Numbered from the stretch's first letter, positions 1 to 8,984 are shown. The stretch is DNA of 64,000 nucleotides from JBGSKY01 sp041740995 (GCA_041740995.1 JBGSKY010000274.1:124001-188000); one strand, 5' to 3'. The notes: generated by a model from the letters alone, not told the origin. Program-made: numbers and translations.

Positions 1-1
1 C

Positions 2-607
2 AAGGTCGCAGATAAAGTAGCTCCAGGGGTTGATCTTTACTACAACGATTATGCATCACTTGTTCGCGGCGGCTTTCCCACAGCACACAAAGAACACTTC
101 ACAAAAACGGTTCGTTACTTGAAAGAAAACGGCGCACCGATTGATGGGATCGGGGTCCAAGGACACTTCGGTACACTGCTAACATCGCCAGAGCGAATGC
201 TTGCCGAACTAGATCGACTGCAAGAATTGGGTCTGAAGATTTTAATCACTGAATTTGACGTTGAAGTAGCTGGAAAGTCGTTGCAATCCGATTTTACACG
301 CGACTTCTTGACCGTTTGTTTTTCGCACCCAGCAGTCGTGGGCGTGTTGACTTGGGGATTCTGGGAGGGCGCGCATTGGAAACCCGATGCCGCGCTGTTC
401 ACGAAAGATTGGACGCCGACGGCAGTTGGCGAGCAATGGATTCGAATGACTCAACAAGAATGGACAACTGAACTCGATTTGGTCGCGGATGACAACGGCG
501 AAGTCAGCTTCCGCGGATTCTTGGGCGAATACATCGTTCGCACTGACGGAAATGAGATTCGCTTTAAAGCGGATGCGAGTAATCGACTGCAAGCGATCAC
601 CAAGTAG
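2..607 (+). CDS. GH10 endo-1,4-beta-xylanase-like protein, C-terminal part (5' end outside window)
   Basis: The reading frame is open from base 2, so the gene starts before the window. The visible ~200 residues match the second half of glycoside hydrolase family 10: a LYYNDY strand, then DGIGVQGHFG, then ITEFDV, whose Glu (codon 251-253) is the expected catalytic nucleophile of the retaining mechanism, and finally TWGFWEGAHWKP near the last barrel strand. The acid/base Glu would lie upstream and cannot be seen. After the barrel, a short beta-rich tail (SFRGFLGEYIV) resembles the small C-terminal appendix of many bacterial GH10 proteins. Family members cleave internal beta-1,4 bonds in xylan, usually outside the cytoplasm. 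The gene runs convergently into a DUF1501 gene 24 bp away. Family assignment is firm; substrate is inferred. Confidence 0.88.
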   Translation, partial: KVADKVAPGVDLYYNDYASLVRGGFPTAHKEHFTKTVRYLKENGAPIDGIGVQGHFGTLLTSPERMLAELDRLQELGLKILITEFDVEVAGKSLQSDFTRDFLTVCFSHPAVVGVLTWGFWEGAHWKPDAALFTKDWTPTAVGEQWIRMTQQEWTTELDLVADDNGEVSFRGFLGEYIVRTDGNEIRFKADASNRLQAITK

Positions 608-631
608 GTACCAGAGATTGCAAGCGGCGAA

Positions 632-2113
632 TTATGCAATGATGTCATGCACGACGTCGCCGTGTACGTCGGTCAAGCGAAATCGGCGGCCTTGAAACTT
701 GTAAGTCAATCGTTTGTGATCGACACCCACAGTGTGAAGAATTGTCGCGTTCAAGTCGTGAACGTGAACTCCATTTTCGGTGATGTTGTATCCAAAATCG
801 TCCGTCTGGCCGTACACCGTCCCGGGCTTGATTCCGCCACCGGCCATCCACATTGTAAAGCATCGAGGGTGATGGTCGCGGCCGTAATTGTCAGCGGTTA
901 ACACGCCTTGCGAATATGCCGTGCGTCCAAATTCACCGCCCCAAATTACCAGCGTGTCATTCAACATGCCGCGTTGCTTTAAGTCTTTGACAAGCGCAGC
1001 GGACGCTTGGTCAACGTCTCTGGCCTGACCAGTGATTCCTTTTGGAAGGTTTGCGTGTTGGTCCCAGCCCTGGTGGTACAACTGAATGAAGCGAACATTC
1101 TTTTCAGCGAGTCTTCGCGCAAGCAAGCAGTTGGCTGCAAACGTGCCGGGCTTCTTTGAATCTGGCCCGTACATCTCAAAAATACTTTCGGGTTCATCAG
1201 ATAGATCGGTCACCGACGGAACGCTAGTCTGCATACGAAACGCCATTTCGTATTGAGCGATCCGCGACTCGATTTCCGGATCGAGTTCATTGACGTATTG
1301 ATGAGCGTTCATTGCGTTGACCGAATCGAGGAACGCTCGGCGGCGCGAACGCTCGACGCCTTCTGGATTGGATAGGTACAAAACCGGTTCGGCCCCTGCT
1401 CGGAATCGAATCCCCTGGTACTTGCTGTCTAAGAATCCCGAGCCCCACAATCGTGCGTACAAAGGTTGTCCGCCTTTATTGGCCGAAGCCATCACGATAA
1501 AGGAAGGCAGGTCTTCATTCTCTGAACCCAAACCATACGAGAGCCAAGCACCAAGCGACGGGCGACCAGCGATTTGTGATCCGGTCTGAAACATCGTGAT
1601 CGCTGGGTCGTGATTTATCGCTTCGGTATACATCGACCGAACAAAGCAAACGTCGTCGACAATCTCTCGGTGATAGGGCAGCAATTCACTCAGCCACGCA
1701 CCCGAGTTGCCGTACTGAGCGAACTCAAAATGACTGCCCGCTAGCGGAAGCGACGATTGGTTGCCTGACATCCCCGTCAACCGCTGAGTTCCGCGAATTG
1801 TCGCTGGAAGATCTTCGCCATTCCGCTCGTTCAAAAGCGGCTTATAGTCAAACAAATCTTGCTGCGCAGGACCACCGGATTGAACCAAGTAGATGACCCG
1901 CTTGGCTGTCGGGCGATGGTGTGTTTGGCCCAGGAGTGATCCGCTTGGCAGTTCGTTTGGGGACAGTGTGAGATCGACACCCAACGCGCGATCGCGAGTG
2001 AGCAGTTGGGCGATCGCTAGCCCGCCAATTCCTGCTGCCGAGCGGCCGAAAAACAATCGACGGTTGACTGCAAGCGGATTCGGATTTTGATAGTTGTGCA
2101 AATTGCTAGACAT
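632..2113 (-). CDS. DUF1501 family protein (module 1)
   Basis: A 493-residue protein with a twin-arginine-type N-terminus (R18-R19 in NRRLFFGRSA, then a hydrophobic stretch), suggesting Tat export. The body has the DUF1501 hallmarks: VIYLVQSGGPAQQDLFDYKP near the start, ARRLAEKNVRFIQL, VIWGGEFGRT, GRDHHP and a C-terminal HDLNATILHTVG segment. DUF1501 belongs to the alkaline-phosphatase/sulfatase-like fold group and its metal-binding-like Asp/His residues are present, but no activity is established for the family. It lies 14 bp after the PSCyt/PSD1 gene on the same strand, so the pair is almost certainly one operon; this pairing is very common in planctomycetes. Function in the pair is unknown. 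Confidence 0.93.
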   Translation of the reverse strand: MSSNLHNYQNPNPLAVNRRLFFGRSAAGIGGLAIAQLLTRDRALGVDLTLSPNELPSGSLLGQTHHRPTAKRVIYLVQSGGPAQQDLFDYKPLLNERNGEDLPATIRGTQRLTGMSGNQSSLPLAGSHFEFAQYGNSGAWLSELLPYHREIVDDVCFVRSMYTEAINHDPAITMFQTGSQIAGRPSLGAWLSYGLGSENEDLPSFIVMASANKGGQPLYARLWGSGFLDSKYQGIRFRAGAEPVLYLSNPEGVERSRRRAFLDSVNAMNAHQYVNELDPEIESRIAQYEMAFRMQTSVPSVTDLSDEPESIFEMYGPDSKKPGTFAANCLLARRLAEKNVRFIQLYHQGWDQHANLPKGITGQARDVDQASAALVKDLKQRGMLNDTLVIWGGEFGRTAYSQGVLTADNYGRDHHPRCFTMWMAGGGIKPGTVYGQTDDFGYNITENGVHVHDLNATILHTVGVDHKRLTYKFQGRRFRLTDVHGDVVHDIIA

Positions 2114-2127
2114 TTTTCACATTCCCT

Positions 2128-5100
2128 TCAGCGTTTCCAAATCGTCGCGTCGAGATTTAAAATTGCTTGGCAAACAATTGTCATTGCTGCAAGCTCCGGT
2201 GCAGCATCTGGTTTTGATTGCGACTCACCATTTTCTATCAGCTTCTGAGCCGCAGACGGATTGTCGCTATAAAAATTGCGCTCTTCTGTCAACAACTTTT
2301 GAAGTTGATTCAATTCAAAATCGTCAGCCTTGCGAGCGGTAAGGGCGAGGAAAGCGGCATGTATTCGCGAAACGTCAGTATCTTGTTTATCGATTACATT
2401 TTGCGCTATTACGCGCGATGCTTCCAGGAACTGGACATCGTTGAGCAAGACTAATGCTTGCAAGGGCGTATTGGTCCTTGAACGTCCGACAATACATACC
2501 TCACGCGGTGTAGCATCAAAAGCCATCATGTTGGGCAATGGTGCTGTTCGTTTCCAAACAGAATAGATTGAACGGCGATAGAGATCGGTTCCAAGCGACT
2601 GCTGATAAGGCGGCGACATGCCGTTGGACTCACGCCACAAATCTCCGCCAGCTTGATAAGGCGAAACGGGCGGTCCGCCGGCTTTTTCGTTAAGTAACCC
2701 AGAGGCTGCTAACGATAAATCGCGAATCGCTTCTGCTGACAGACGATAAGATGGACCGCGAGCAAGCAACTTGTTGAAGGGGTCAACCTCTTGCAGGGTT
2801 GGCGTTGAACGCGACGACTGGCGATAAGTTTTCGATAGAACAATCGTTTTGCATAACTGCTTGATATCCCAACCGCTGTCGATCAGATCACGAGCGAGCC
2901 AGTTAAGCAATTCTGGATGCGTCGGCAAGTCGCCCTGGCGTCCAAAATTATCTGCCGATTTCACTAGGCCAGTACCGAAGAATTGAATCCATAATCGGTT
3001 GACAGCAACGCGAGCGGTTAACGGATGATCGTCTTGGGTTAACCATTGCGCAAGTCCCAAACGGTTTCGAGGTGCCTTGGGGGGAAAAGCAGGTTTAATA
3101 CTTTCAAACGTATCCGGTTGAACTCTCGTCTGCGTGGTCTTGGGAGCGTCGTATTGTCCCCGAGCAAGAATATGAGCTGGGATCGGATCTTTAGAATCAC
3201 GCATTATCGCAATTTCATCTATCGATTCCTCTAACATGACATATGCTTTTCTTGCGGCGGCAAGTTTTTCAGCAGCATCGATCACAATCGCGTCGTTTGC
3301 CCGTACGAAAGATTCAACACTCTCCAATTGTGGTTTGCCGGTTGCGATGTAAGCCAACTCAGCTCGTGAAAGGTCGCGATTGAAAACACGCAAATCATCA
3401 ATCAGTCCATCAGCAAATCCGCGTGACCTAAATCGCTGACCAATGGTCAACTCGCCTCCAAAGCCGACGTCAACATTCGCGCTTTTCAGAACGTCGTCGC
3501 GCAGAACAATCGTTTCCAGAGGCTTACCGTTGAGAAAGAGTTTCAGCCCTTTGGCCGACGACGAACCATCGTACGTCGCTGCGATTTGATGCCACTGGTC
3601 AATTGCCAGCGGTTGCACGGTTTGGATGGCGATCGCATTGCCTGGCCAGACGCGATACATTCGCGACTGAACGAGTCCATCTTTTAAGGTAAGGTCCCAA
3701 CCGTTGTAGCCAGCATCAGTTCCGTGCGTGTGCTGGGCCAAAACCACTTGGTCCGCGTTTCGGGACGTTTCGCGAAACGTTAGCACAAGACTGAACGGCG
3801 TCCAACGGTCGAAGTCTTCAATTCCATGAGTCGTGATACCACGTTCGCCATCAAGCCTCAAAGCCATTCTGTTGTTCGAGCTAGGTTGCATTCTCGCAAT
3901 TTCGCACTCAGGCACATCGACAAGCGGTAATGGTTCAGCAACTTTTTGATCATCCATCGCCGGGAAGTAAATTGGACTGAGCGAATCGTCGTACGGCCGA
4001 TCAAAATCTAATGCAAGTTTTAATCCTGACAACCAAGGTGAATCAACCATCGGCTGAGAAGTAACGCCATCTCGATAACGTGCAATCGCTTCGTTCACTA
4101 TCAAATTCAATTGTTGCTCGGCTTGTGTCACCACCAATGCGGCATCAGTCAGCTGCATCTGTTGCTGCTCATTCGGCAAAAGCATTGATGGCGAAGGAAC
4201 CTTGTCAGCACGATCGTACATCCCGTTGTCATCTGTCGCACTAAAGAACGCGAACATCGAATAGTAGTCCCGCATTGTGATCGGGTCGAACTTGTGATCA
4301 TGGCAGCGGCAGCACTCCATCGTCACGCCTAGCATCGCCGTGCCGAATGTATGGACGCGATCGGCGACGTTTTCAACTCGCCATTCTTCGAAAACTGCGC
4401 CACCTTCATTGTTGGTCCGATGTAAACGGTTGAAAGTAGTCGCGAGCAATTGTTCTTGCGTCGGATTGGGCATCAAGTCACCGGCCAATTGCCATTGCAA
4501 GAACTGGTCGTAAGGCAAGTTTTCATTAAAGGCATTGACGACCCAGTCTCGATAGGGCCATTGATAGTTCAGTCTGTCAGATTGGTAGCCATAGCTGTCC
4601 GCATATCGTGCCGAGTCCAACCAACCGACGGCCATCTTCTCACCAAAGTGAGGCGATTCAAGCAATCGATCGACCATCTTTTCGTACTCGCCCTCGGTCG
4701 GGTTGCTCCCGAATTGAGTGACCAATTCGGGCGAAGGTGGTAGACCAGTTAGATCAAATGATGTCCGACGTAACCATTGCCATGCCGGCGCACTTGGTGA
4801 AGGACTCAGGCCTACTTGAGACATCCGCTTTTCGACAAATGCGTCGATCGAACTGGAGGCCCATTGTGAATCGGCAATCTCTGGGACTGTTACAATCCTG
4901 GGCAGCGGTTCGAAGGCCCAATGACCTTTGTATTCGCCCCCCTGCTCGATCCACTTACGCAGCAACATTTTCTCGTCTGGGGACAACGACAAATTCGAAT
5001 CTGGGGGAGGCATCAAGATCGACTCGTCAGTCGAATCAATCCGCTGAACAATGACACTACTTGCGATGTCTCCAGGGACGATCGCAAGACCTTCGCCGCT

Positions 5101-5319
5101 AGGTAATTCCTTTGTCGCCGCTTCCGCTGAATCGAGTCGAAAGCCGGAATCATTGGACCCGCTGTCAGGTCCGTGGCAGAGAAAACAACGATCCGACAAG
5201 AGCGGTAAGATATTGCGATTGAAGTCGATCGTCTCGTCGGCATTCAACGAACTGCCAAAAACGATCGCGGTCGCAGCAAGCGATGCTAGTGCAGTCAGGA
5301 GTGAAGCTGGTCGAGTCAT
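2128..5319 (-). CDS. PSCyt1-PSCyt2-LamG-PSD1 cytochrome-domain protein (module 1)
   Basis: A 1063-residue secreted protein. Order of parts: signal peptide (residues 1-27); PSCyt1 cytochrome-like domain with CFLCH (C45, C48, H49) preceded by FNRNILPLLSDR; PSCyt2/DUF1549 (about 155-372) with a second haem-type motif CCRCH followed by DHKFDPI; a laminin-G/concanavalin-like insert (about 430-665) with the typical WHQIAATYDG, LFLNGKPL and IDDLRVFNRDLS strands; and PSD1/DUF1553 (about 760-1040) with TARVAVNRLWIQFFGTGLV and TNTPLQALVLLND. These proteins are planctomycete-specific, probably periplasmic, c-type haem-binding and without a proven substrate. The LamG domain suggests polysaccharide or surface binding (inference). 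It is the first gene of a two-gene operon with the DUF1501 gene 14 bp downstream. Confidence 0.93.
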   Translation of the reverse strand: MTRPASLLTALASLAATAIVFGSSLNADETIDFNRNILPLLSDRCFLCHGPDSGSNDSGFRLDSAEAATKELPSGEGLAIVPGDIASSVIVQRIDSTDESILMPPPDSNLSLSPDEKMLLRKWIEQGGEYKGHWAFEPLPRIVTVPEIADSQWASSSIDAFVEKRMSQVGLSPSPSAPAWQWLRRTSFDLTGLPPSPELVTQFGSNPTEGEYEKMVDRLLESPHFGEKMAVGWLDSARYADSYGYQSDRLNYQWPYRDWVVNAFNENLPYDQFLQWQLAGDLMPNPTQEQLLATTFNRLHRTNNEGGAVFEEWRVENVADRVHTFGTAMLGVTMECCRCHDHKFDPITMRDYYSMFAFFSATDDNGMYDRADKVPSPSMLLPNEQQQMQLTDAALVVTQAEQQLNLIVNEAIARYRDGVTSQPMVDSPWLSGLKLALDFDRPYDDSLSPIYFPAMDDQKVAEPLPLVDVPECEIARMQPSSNNRMALRLDGERGITTHGIEDFDRWTPFSLVLTFRETSRNADQVVLAQHTHGTDAGYNGWDLTLKDGLVQSRMYRVWPGNAIAIQTVQPLAIDQWHQIAATYDGSSSAKGLKLFLNGKPLETIVLRDDVLKSANVDVGFGGELTIGQRFRSRGFADGLIDDLRVFNRDLSRAELAYIATGKPQLESVESFVRANDAIVIDAAEKLAAARKAYVMLEESIDEIAIMRDSKDPIPAHILARGQYDAPKTTQTRVQPDTFESIKPAFPPKAPRNRLGLAQWLTQDDHPLTARVAVNRLWIQFFGTGLVKSADNFGRQGDLPTHPELLNWLARDLIDSGWDIKQLCKTIVLSKTYRQSSRSTPTLQEVDPFNKLLARGPSYRLSAEAIRDLSLAASGLLNEKAGGPPVSPYQAGGDLWRESNGMSPPYQQSLGTDLYRRSIYSVWKRTAPLPNMMAFDATPREVCIVGRSRTNTPLQALVLLNDVQFLEASRVIAQNVIDKQDTDVSRIHAAFLALTARKADDFELNQLQKLLTEERNFYSDNPSAAQKLIENGESQSKPDAAPELAAMTIVCQAILNLDATIWKR

Positions 5320-5645
5320 ATCTTGGTCAAAGTGTTCAGGTTCAAGTTCAATCAGTTAGCTTCACGAGGCGAACAGGAGGTCTGCCTCTATTGCGCTTAC
5401 AAAATTTAATGCCTCAGACATTGTGAAAGTTAACCATCATAGTGCCAATCGTCCGCGAAAACCTCGGTTTTCAAACGATTTAGTCCAATCAGCTCGGTTT
5501 CGAATATTAAAGCAAAAAATGAAAATCCCGTTACTTGTGACCAAACGTGTCACTGACCAAAACGATAGTTACTTCTGTCGAGGGCAATTGGCTTTCGAAC
5601 GAAAATTTTCCGAATGGTTTTCATCTACTCAAGGACGATATCACG
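5320..5645. other. Intergenic region between divergent genes, no gene seen
   Basis: About 326 bases separating the start of the PSCyt/PSD1 gene (minus) from a small plus-strand gene. It must hold promoters for both directions. A short inverted repeat GAGGC...GCCTC lies near 5366-5390. I see no convincing RNA gene or coding sequence. Confidence 0.4.
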
Positions 5646-5951
5646 ATGACAAAATATTACGTTACCTGTGGCAATCAGCAGTTGGTTTTGGCAGCGATGT
5701 CCGCCGAGGACGCTGCTAATCGGATGATTGATAACGCGCTTTCAATTCATGTTTGGATTTACGAAGATTCGAACCTGACCGAAGCAATGCGACGCGACCA
5801 TTTAGTGTTGGAAGCCTTGCTCACTTTGGCACCAACCGTAATGGTCAGCGAGCGAGGTTTTGGACGCAGCGAAGCTGGTCTTTTCGAGCTCCCTGAAATG
5901 ATCCAGCAATGGCACAAATTGATGACTGTGCTTAGCCAAATGTTCGCTTAA
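5646..5951 (+). CDS. Small conserved-looking protein of unknown function
   Basis: A 101-residue soluble protein. The ATG at 5646 is chosen over upstream non-ATG starts because AAGGA lies about 10 bases before it and because the sequence from MTKYYVTCGNQQLVLAA onward looks like a compact folded protein. The N-terminal half (about residues 5-40) alternates strand and helix with an Ala-rich helix (MSAEDAANRMIDNAL); the second half contains MVSERGFGRSE followed by an amphipathic C-terminal helix. There is no signal peptide or membrane segment. It does not belong to a family I can name. It stands alone between the PSCyt operon and the degraded fucose-transport genes, converging on the latter. Confidence 0.6.
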   Translation: MTKYYVTCGNQQLVLAAMSAEDAANRMIDNALSIHVWIYEDSNLTEAMRRDHLVLEALLTLAPTVMVSERGFGRSEAGLFELPEMIQQWHKLMTVLSQMFA

Positions 5952-6002
5952 TTTCAGCATGAATATCATCAGCAAGGATATGTCAAAAGATGATTCTATT
6001 CG

Positions 6003-6194
6003 CTACTCCAAGGGCTTGTCGCTGATCTGTTTCTGCAGAACGGCGAGCTGTGTTTTTAGATCTGCAACAGTGGTCTGGTATGCCGGATCATCAATTACGT
6101 TATTCATTTCTTGTGGGTCGTCTACTAAATTGTAAAACTCCCAATAAGGAGTCGTTGGTTCTTGCGAGGCGCCAACTGCGTCAAGCGGCTGCCG
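6003..6194 (-). pseudogene. Sulfatase C-terminal remnant
   Basis: Reading the minus strand in the frame ending at TAG (6003-6005) gives about 63 residues containing TTPYWEFYNLVDDPQEMNN followed by VIDDPAYQTTVADLKTQLAVL. This is the characteristic C-terminus of type I (formylglycine-dependent) sulfatases: WELYDLxxDPxExxN followed by a helix with spaced leucines. The frame is closed upstream by a stop at 6195-6197, and the catalytic N-terminal domain with the CxPSR motif is absent. The fragment overlaps, in another frame, the tail of the truncated fucP-like gene, showing that a deletion fused the two genes. It can no longer encode a sulfatase. Confidence 0.75.
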
Positions 6195-6445
6195 CTAAAT
6201 CCAGATTCAGCTGATGCAATACAGGGCAACGCCATTTCGAAATAGCCGCCGTAGAAAGCAAATTGCACTAGCGAACTTTGTGCATTGCTAATCAGAAAGA
6301 CATCTTTAAAAATCTTGACCAGCGGGTTGGTGGCATCGTTCGCAAATCCCCATAATGCAAAACAGCAAGTTGTCAAAGCGAAAGGGAGTATGTACTGATG
6401 TAGTATGACTTGGTTTTCCGTATCGACGGCGATTGTCGAATCCAA
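6125..6445 (-). pseudogene. fucP: Truncated L-fucose permease (fucP-like), N-terminal fragment
   Basis: The first 74 residues match the start of FucP-type major facilitator sugar:proton symporters: ILPFALTTCCFALWGFAND forming TM1, then an amphipathic loop, then SSLVQFAFYGGYFEMALP beginning TM2. Full FucP has about 420-440 residues and 12 TM segments. Here similarity stops after MALP (about base 6224), and the last 32 codons are out-of-frame translation of the sulfatase remnant. The product would have at most two TM segments and cannot transport. It lies 73 bp downstream of the aldo/keto reductase gene on the same strand, so it was probably the transporter gene of that operon before the deletion. 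Confidence 0.78.
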
Positions 6446-6518
6446 TGGGTGAGAAGTGATGATTTGATTGAGCCTTAAAGTGTAGAGACGGTTTACAAGT
6501 CAGAAGCGGTCGGACCGA

Positions 6519-7556
6519 TTAAAGATGCGGATAACTTTCAGAGATCAATTGATGTTGTTTTAGGTCCAGCCAGAATCCCTGATCGACAATCGTTTCGACT
6601 TGTCTGGACTGTTCGGCAATGCGCGCAGGATTGGTGCTGCTAAGTGCAATTGACTTGATTCCTGGATGTGACAGCGCAAAGGAAAGTCCCGCTTGAAAAG
6701 GCGTGATATTCCATCGCAGACAAATCTTGTTATAGGTATCGCGCCATTTTATTGCGGCTGCATGTGAGGCGATTTGGCGATCGAGCGGTTTGTAGTCAAG
6801 AAAATGGCTACCCAGTAAAAAACCGCCATGAAAGATCGCCGAATTGATCACATGTTTATTACGATCACGTAGATCAGAAATGTAGTCAACCAGTTCGGCT
6901 GGATGCTGCATGATCGTGAAGCTGTTAGCGAACATGATCCAGTCAAGCTGACACGAGCTTTCGATGGATTGAATTGTCCGCCAGTCTTTAGCGCCAATTC
7001 CGACACTAGTTACCTTACCAGTGTTACGAAGCTGGATCAAATTTTTATAGGCATCGAGAATGTCAGTCAGTCGTCGCTGGCGATCATGTGGACTAGTTGC
7101 TGCAGCAAGATACTCATCCGGGTCATGGACCGAAACGTAGTTTGCTCGATAGGGCGATAGCAGCTGGTTGCCCTCCTCCCAACAACGCAGTATGCCCTCA
7201 CTGCTAATGTCTTGGGTGGCGTCGTACTTCAAGTCAATCCAAACTTCTGGTTCAAATGTTGGCGCGTCCCCGACGAGCGGAATACGTCGCCAACCAAGTT
7301 TGTTACTGATAATTAGACTCTCAGGCGGGATACCTTTGCGGAGAAGTTCTCTCGAGATCACCTCAAGCGATAAGCCTGCACCGTACTTGCCTGCCGTATC
7401 AATCGCAACAGTGGATGCTGACGAATCGAACCATGCGTCAACGATATCCGACTTTGTTTTATCTGATGACGCCGTAAAAAGATTGCCGAGGCTCGTTGCG
7501 CCAAAGATGATCCGAGGCAGTTTTAGTGCTGGGCGAGCGACAGGTTGCTTCAGCAT
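6519..7556 (-). CDS. Aldo/keto reductase, sugar (L-fucose-like) dehydrogenase type
   Basis: A 345-residue protein counted from ATG 7556, which overlaps the TGA of the upstream epimerase gene (ATGCTGA), implying translational coupling. The N-terminus PRIIFGATSLGNLF resembles D-threo-aldose/L-fucose 1-dehydrogenases of the AKR superfamily. The catalytic set can be placed: Asp and Tyr in VAIDTAGKYGAGLSLE, Lys in IISNKLGWRR and His in YVSVHDPDEYL. C-terminal FALSHPGIKSIALSSTNPARI is the usual AKR cofactor-binding end. Members oxidise free aldoses to lactones with NAD(P)+. Together with the epimerase, the XylR-like regulator and a broken fucP this suggests non-phosphorylated catabolism of fucose or a related sugar (inference). 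A longer start at 7604 would reach into the epimerase gene and is unlikely. Confidence 0.85.
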   Translation of the reverse strand: MLKQPVARPALKLPRIIFGATSLGNLFTASSDKTKSDIVDAWFDSSASTVAIDTAGKYGAGLSLEVISRELLRKGIPPESLIISNKLGWRRIPLVGDAPTFEPEVWIDLKYDATQDISSEGILRCWEEGNQLLSPYRANYVSVHDPDEYLAAATSPHDRQRRLTDILDAYKNLIQLRNTGKVTSVGIGAKDWRTIQSIESSCQLDWIMFANSFTIMQHPAELVDYISDLRDRNKHVINSAIFHGGFLLGSHFLDYKPLDRQIASHAAAIKWRDTYNKICLRWNITPFQAGLSFALSHPGIKSIALSSTNPARIAEQSRQVETIVDQGFWLDLKQHQLISESYPHL

Positions 7557-8812
7557 TGCAATGCCTCTAGGTGTCGAACGAAGTGATCGGAGAGGACTTC
7601 GCAATATGTGTCGGGATGGTCAGCCAAACAACCGCGTATCAGCGGACCCCATTCAGGATGGCAAAGCGTTGAACCGAACGTGCAGTGCAAAATTTGTCTG
7701 CCAGGTTTGGTAAAACCTTTGCCTTGTGGCACGTCGTCCCAACGCTCGAGATACTCCTGCTCAAGTTCGAGATCTGACGCATCCGATGTGCAAGGTGCAC
7801 ATTTAAGCGTCGCTGAAACGTGATAAGTCGCTTTGTCAGTGTCATATCGATCGCGGGCGAAATCGATGATACCTCGAAACGCTTTCGAGTTATGCTTGGC
7901 GACGACTCTCAAAGCCTCTAGGTAGCTTGTGCCGGCGGTTTTTACATGAAATCGTCCGTTGGTTGCGGCCGCCAATGCACCATACATCGAGAGCTTGTCC
8001 GAGCCAGAGTGCAGACTAATTTTGTATGGTGCGAGCAGGTCGACAATGGCCGCATGGTCGATAAGCGAATGTCTCAGCAATGAAATGTCACCTTTGAAGT
8101 CAACGCCTTTCTCGAAGTCTCCGATAAAGCGGGGTGCCAAACTAACAAGTTTTAGGCCTCCTAAAAGGCACTGGTCGGCAATGATAAAGTGCTCTGCAAG
8201 CGTTGTCGGTTGGTCTGTTTCGTCGACCGACAATTCGATTTCGTAAGGCCTGCCAAGTTTTTGATGGACTCGATCGATATAGTTGCCAAGTTCGATTGTT
8301 TTTGCGATCGCGGCGCCGTACTTTACCGCTGCCCGCATTAAAGTCGCTTGATCAAAAACGATCTCAGATCCGCTAGGAAGTTTCACGATCCGGCCACGGT
8401 AAGAATCTAGCCATGGGGCGACCGTTTGTGCCGAGTTAAATTTGGCTCTTAGTTCCGCTTGATCGTAGTTGTCGGCCTGTTGATCCACCGCGCCGGAATG
8501 ATCGATTGTGAAAAAGGTAAATCCCACGGCAGCAGTAACGTCAATATCATCAGTCGTCTTCAGATGGTCTGCGTCGGCACCAATTGGGCCAGTCCAATTG
8601 CACTGCTCAGCAGCTGAAAGGGCGTCGTCCATGACTTGTTGCGGTGTTCGCGAAGTGCGAAACATTTCGCGAATAGATTGCTGCGGATATATCGGGACAA
8701 TTTGTTTTCCAGCTCGATTCATTGCGTCGATATGGCCGGGGGTTGCCAGTCCAATCCGATCGCCAAATCCAAAGCTTGCTTGAAGTCCAAGTGGCGTGCA
8801 GTGTGTCGTCAT
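7550..8812 (-). CDS. Tagaturonate epimerase (UxaE)-like sugar-acid epimerase
   Basis: A 420-residue cytoplasmic protein with features of the tagaturonate epimerase family (UxaE): FGFGDRIGLATPGHIDAM at the N-terminus, QQSIREMFRTSRTPQQVMDDA, the metal-site-like stretch GADADHLKT, and GFTFFTID. Later segments (SLHSGSDKLSMYG, HVKTAGTSYLEALR) also fit this aldolase-like barrel family. Characterised UxaE interconverts the keto sugar acids D-tagaturonate and D-fructuronate in hexuronate catabolism; in this context the substrate may be another keto sugar (acid). It is the first gene of the minus-strand operon, divergent from a XylR-like regulator, and overlaps the aldo/keto reductase gene by 7 bp. 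Family assignment is probable; the exact substrate is unknown. Confidence 0.75.
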   Translation of the reverse strand: MTTHCTPLGLQASFGFGDRIGLATPGHIDAMNRAGKQIVPIYPQQSIREMFRTSRTPQQVMDDALSAAEQCNWTGPIGADADHLKTTDDIDVTAAVGFTFFTIDHSGAVDQQADNYDQAELRAKFNSAQTVAPWLDSYRGRIVKLPSGSEIVFDQATLMRAAVKYGAAIAKTIELGNYIDRVHQKLGRPYEIELSVDETDQPTTLAEHFIIADQCLLGGLKLVSLAPRFIGDFEKGVDFKGDISLLRHSLIDHAAIVDLLAPYKISLHSGSDKLSMYGALAAATNGRFHVKTAGTSYLEALRVVAKHNSKAFRGIIDFARDRYDTDKATYHVSATLKCAPCTSDASDLELEQEYLERWDDVPQGKGFTKPGRQILHCTFGSTLCHPEWGPLIRGCLADHPDTYCEVLSDHFVRHLEALQC

Positions 8813-8960
8813 AAAATATCAACGCTATTTGGGTTGAGGTTGTTTAAAAAATGGAAGGTGTGTCGAGTTGCATTTGACTATTGATGAATATTATTCCCTT
8901 AAGCGAAGATAAAGGGATTTTTGGTAATCGACAACAGCGCGTGTGGTAGTTACAATTGCG

Positions 8961-8984
8961 ACGCCTGAACAGGCCTGTTTCAGC
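8961..8984. promoter_or_regulatory. Palindromic candidate operator in the divergent sugar-catabolism promoter region
   Basis: Bases 8968-8979 read AACAGGCCTGTT, a perfect 12-bp palindrome. It sits inside a longer imperfect dyad (CTGAACAGG / CCTGTTTCAG, one bulged base) in the 272-bp space between the divergent epimerase and XylR-like genes. The position suits a site controlling both promoters. Which protein binds it is inference, since AraC-type regulators often use direct rather than inverted repeats. Confidence 0.4.
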
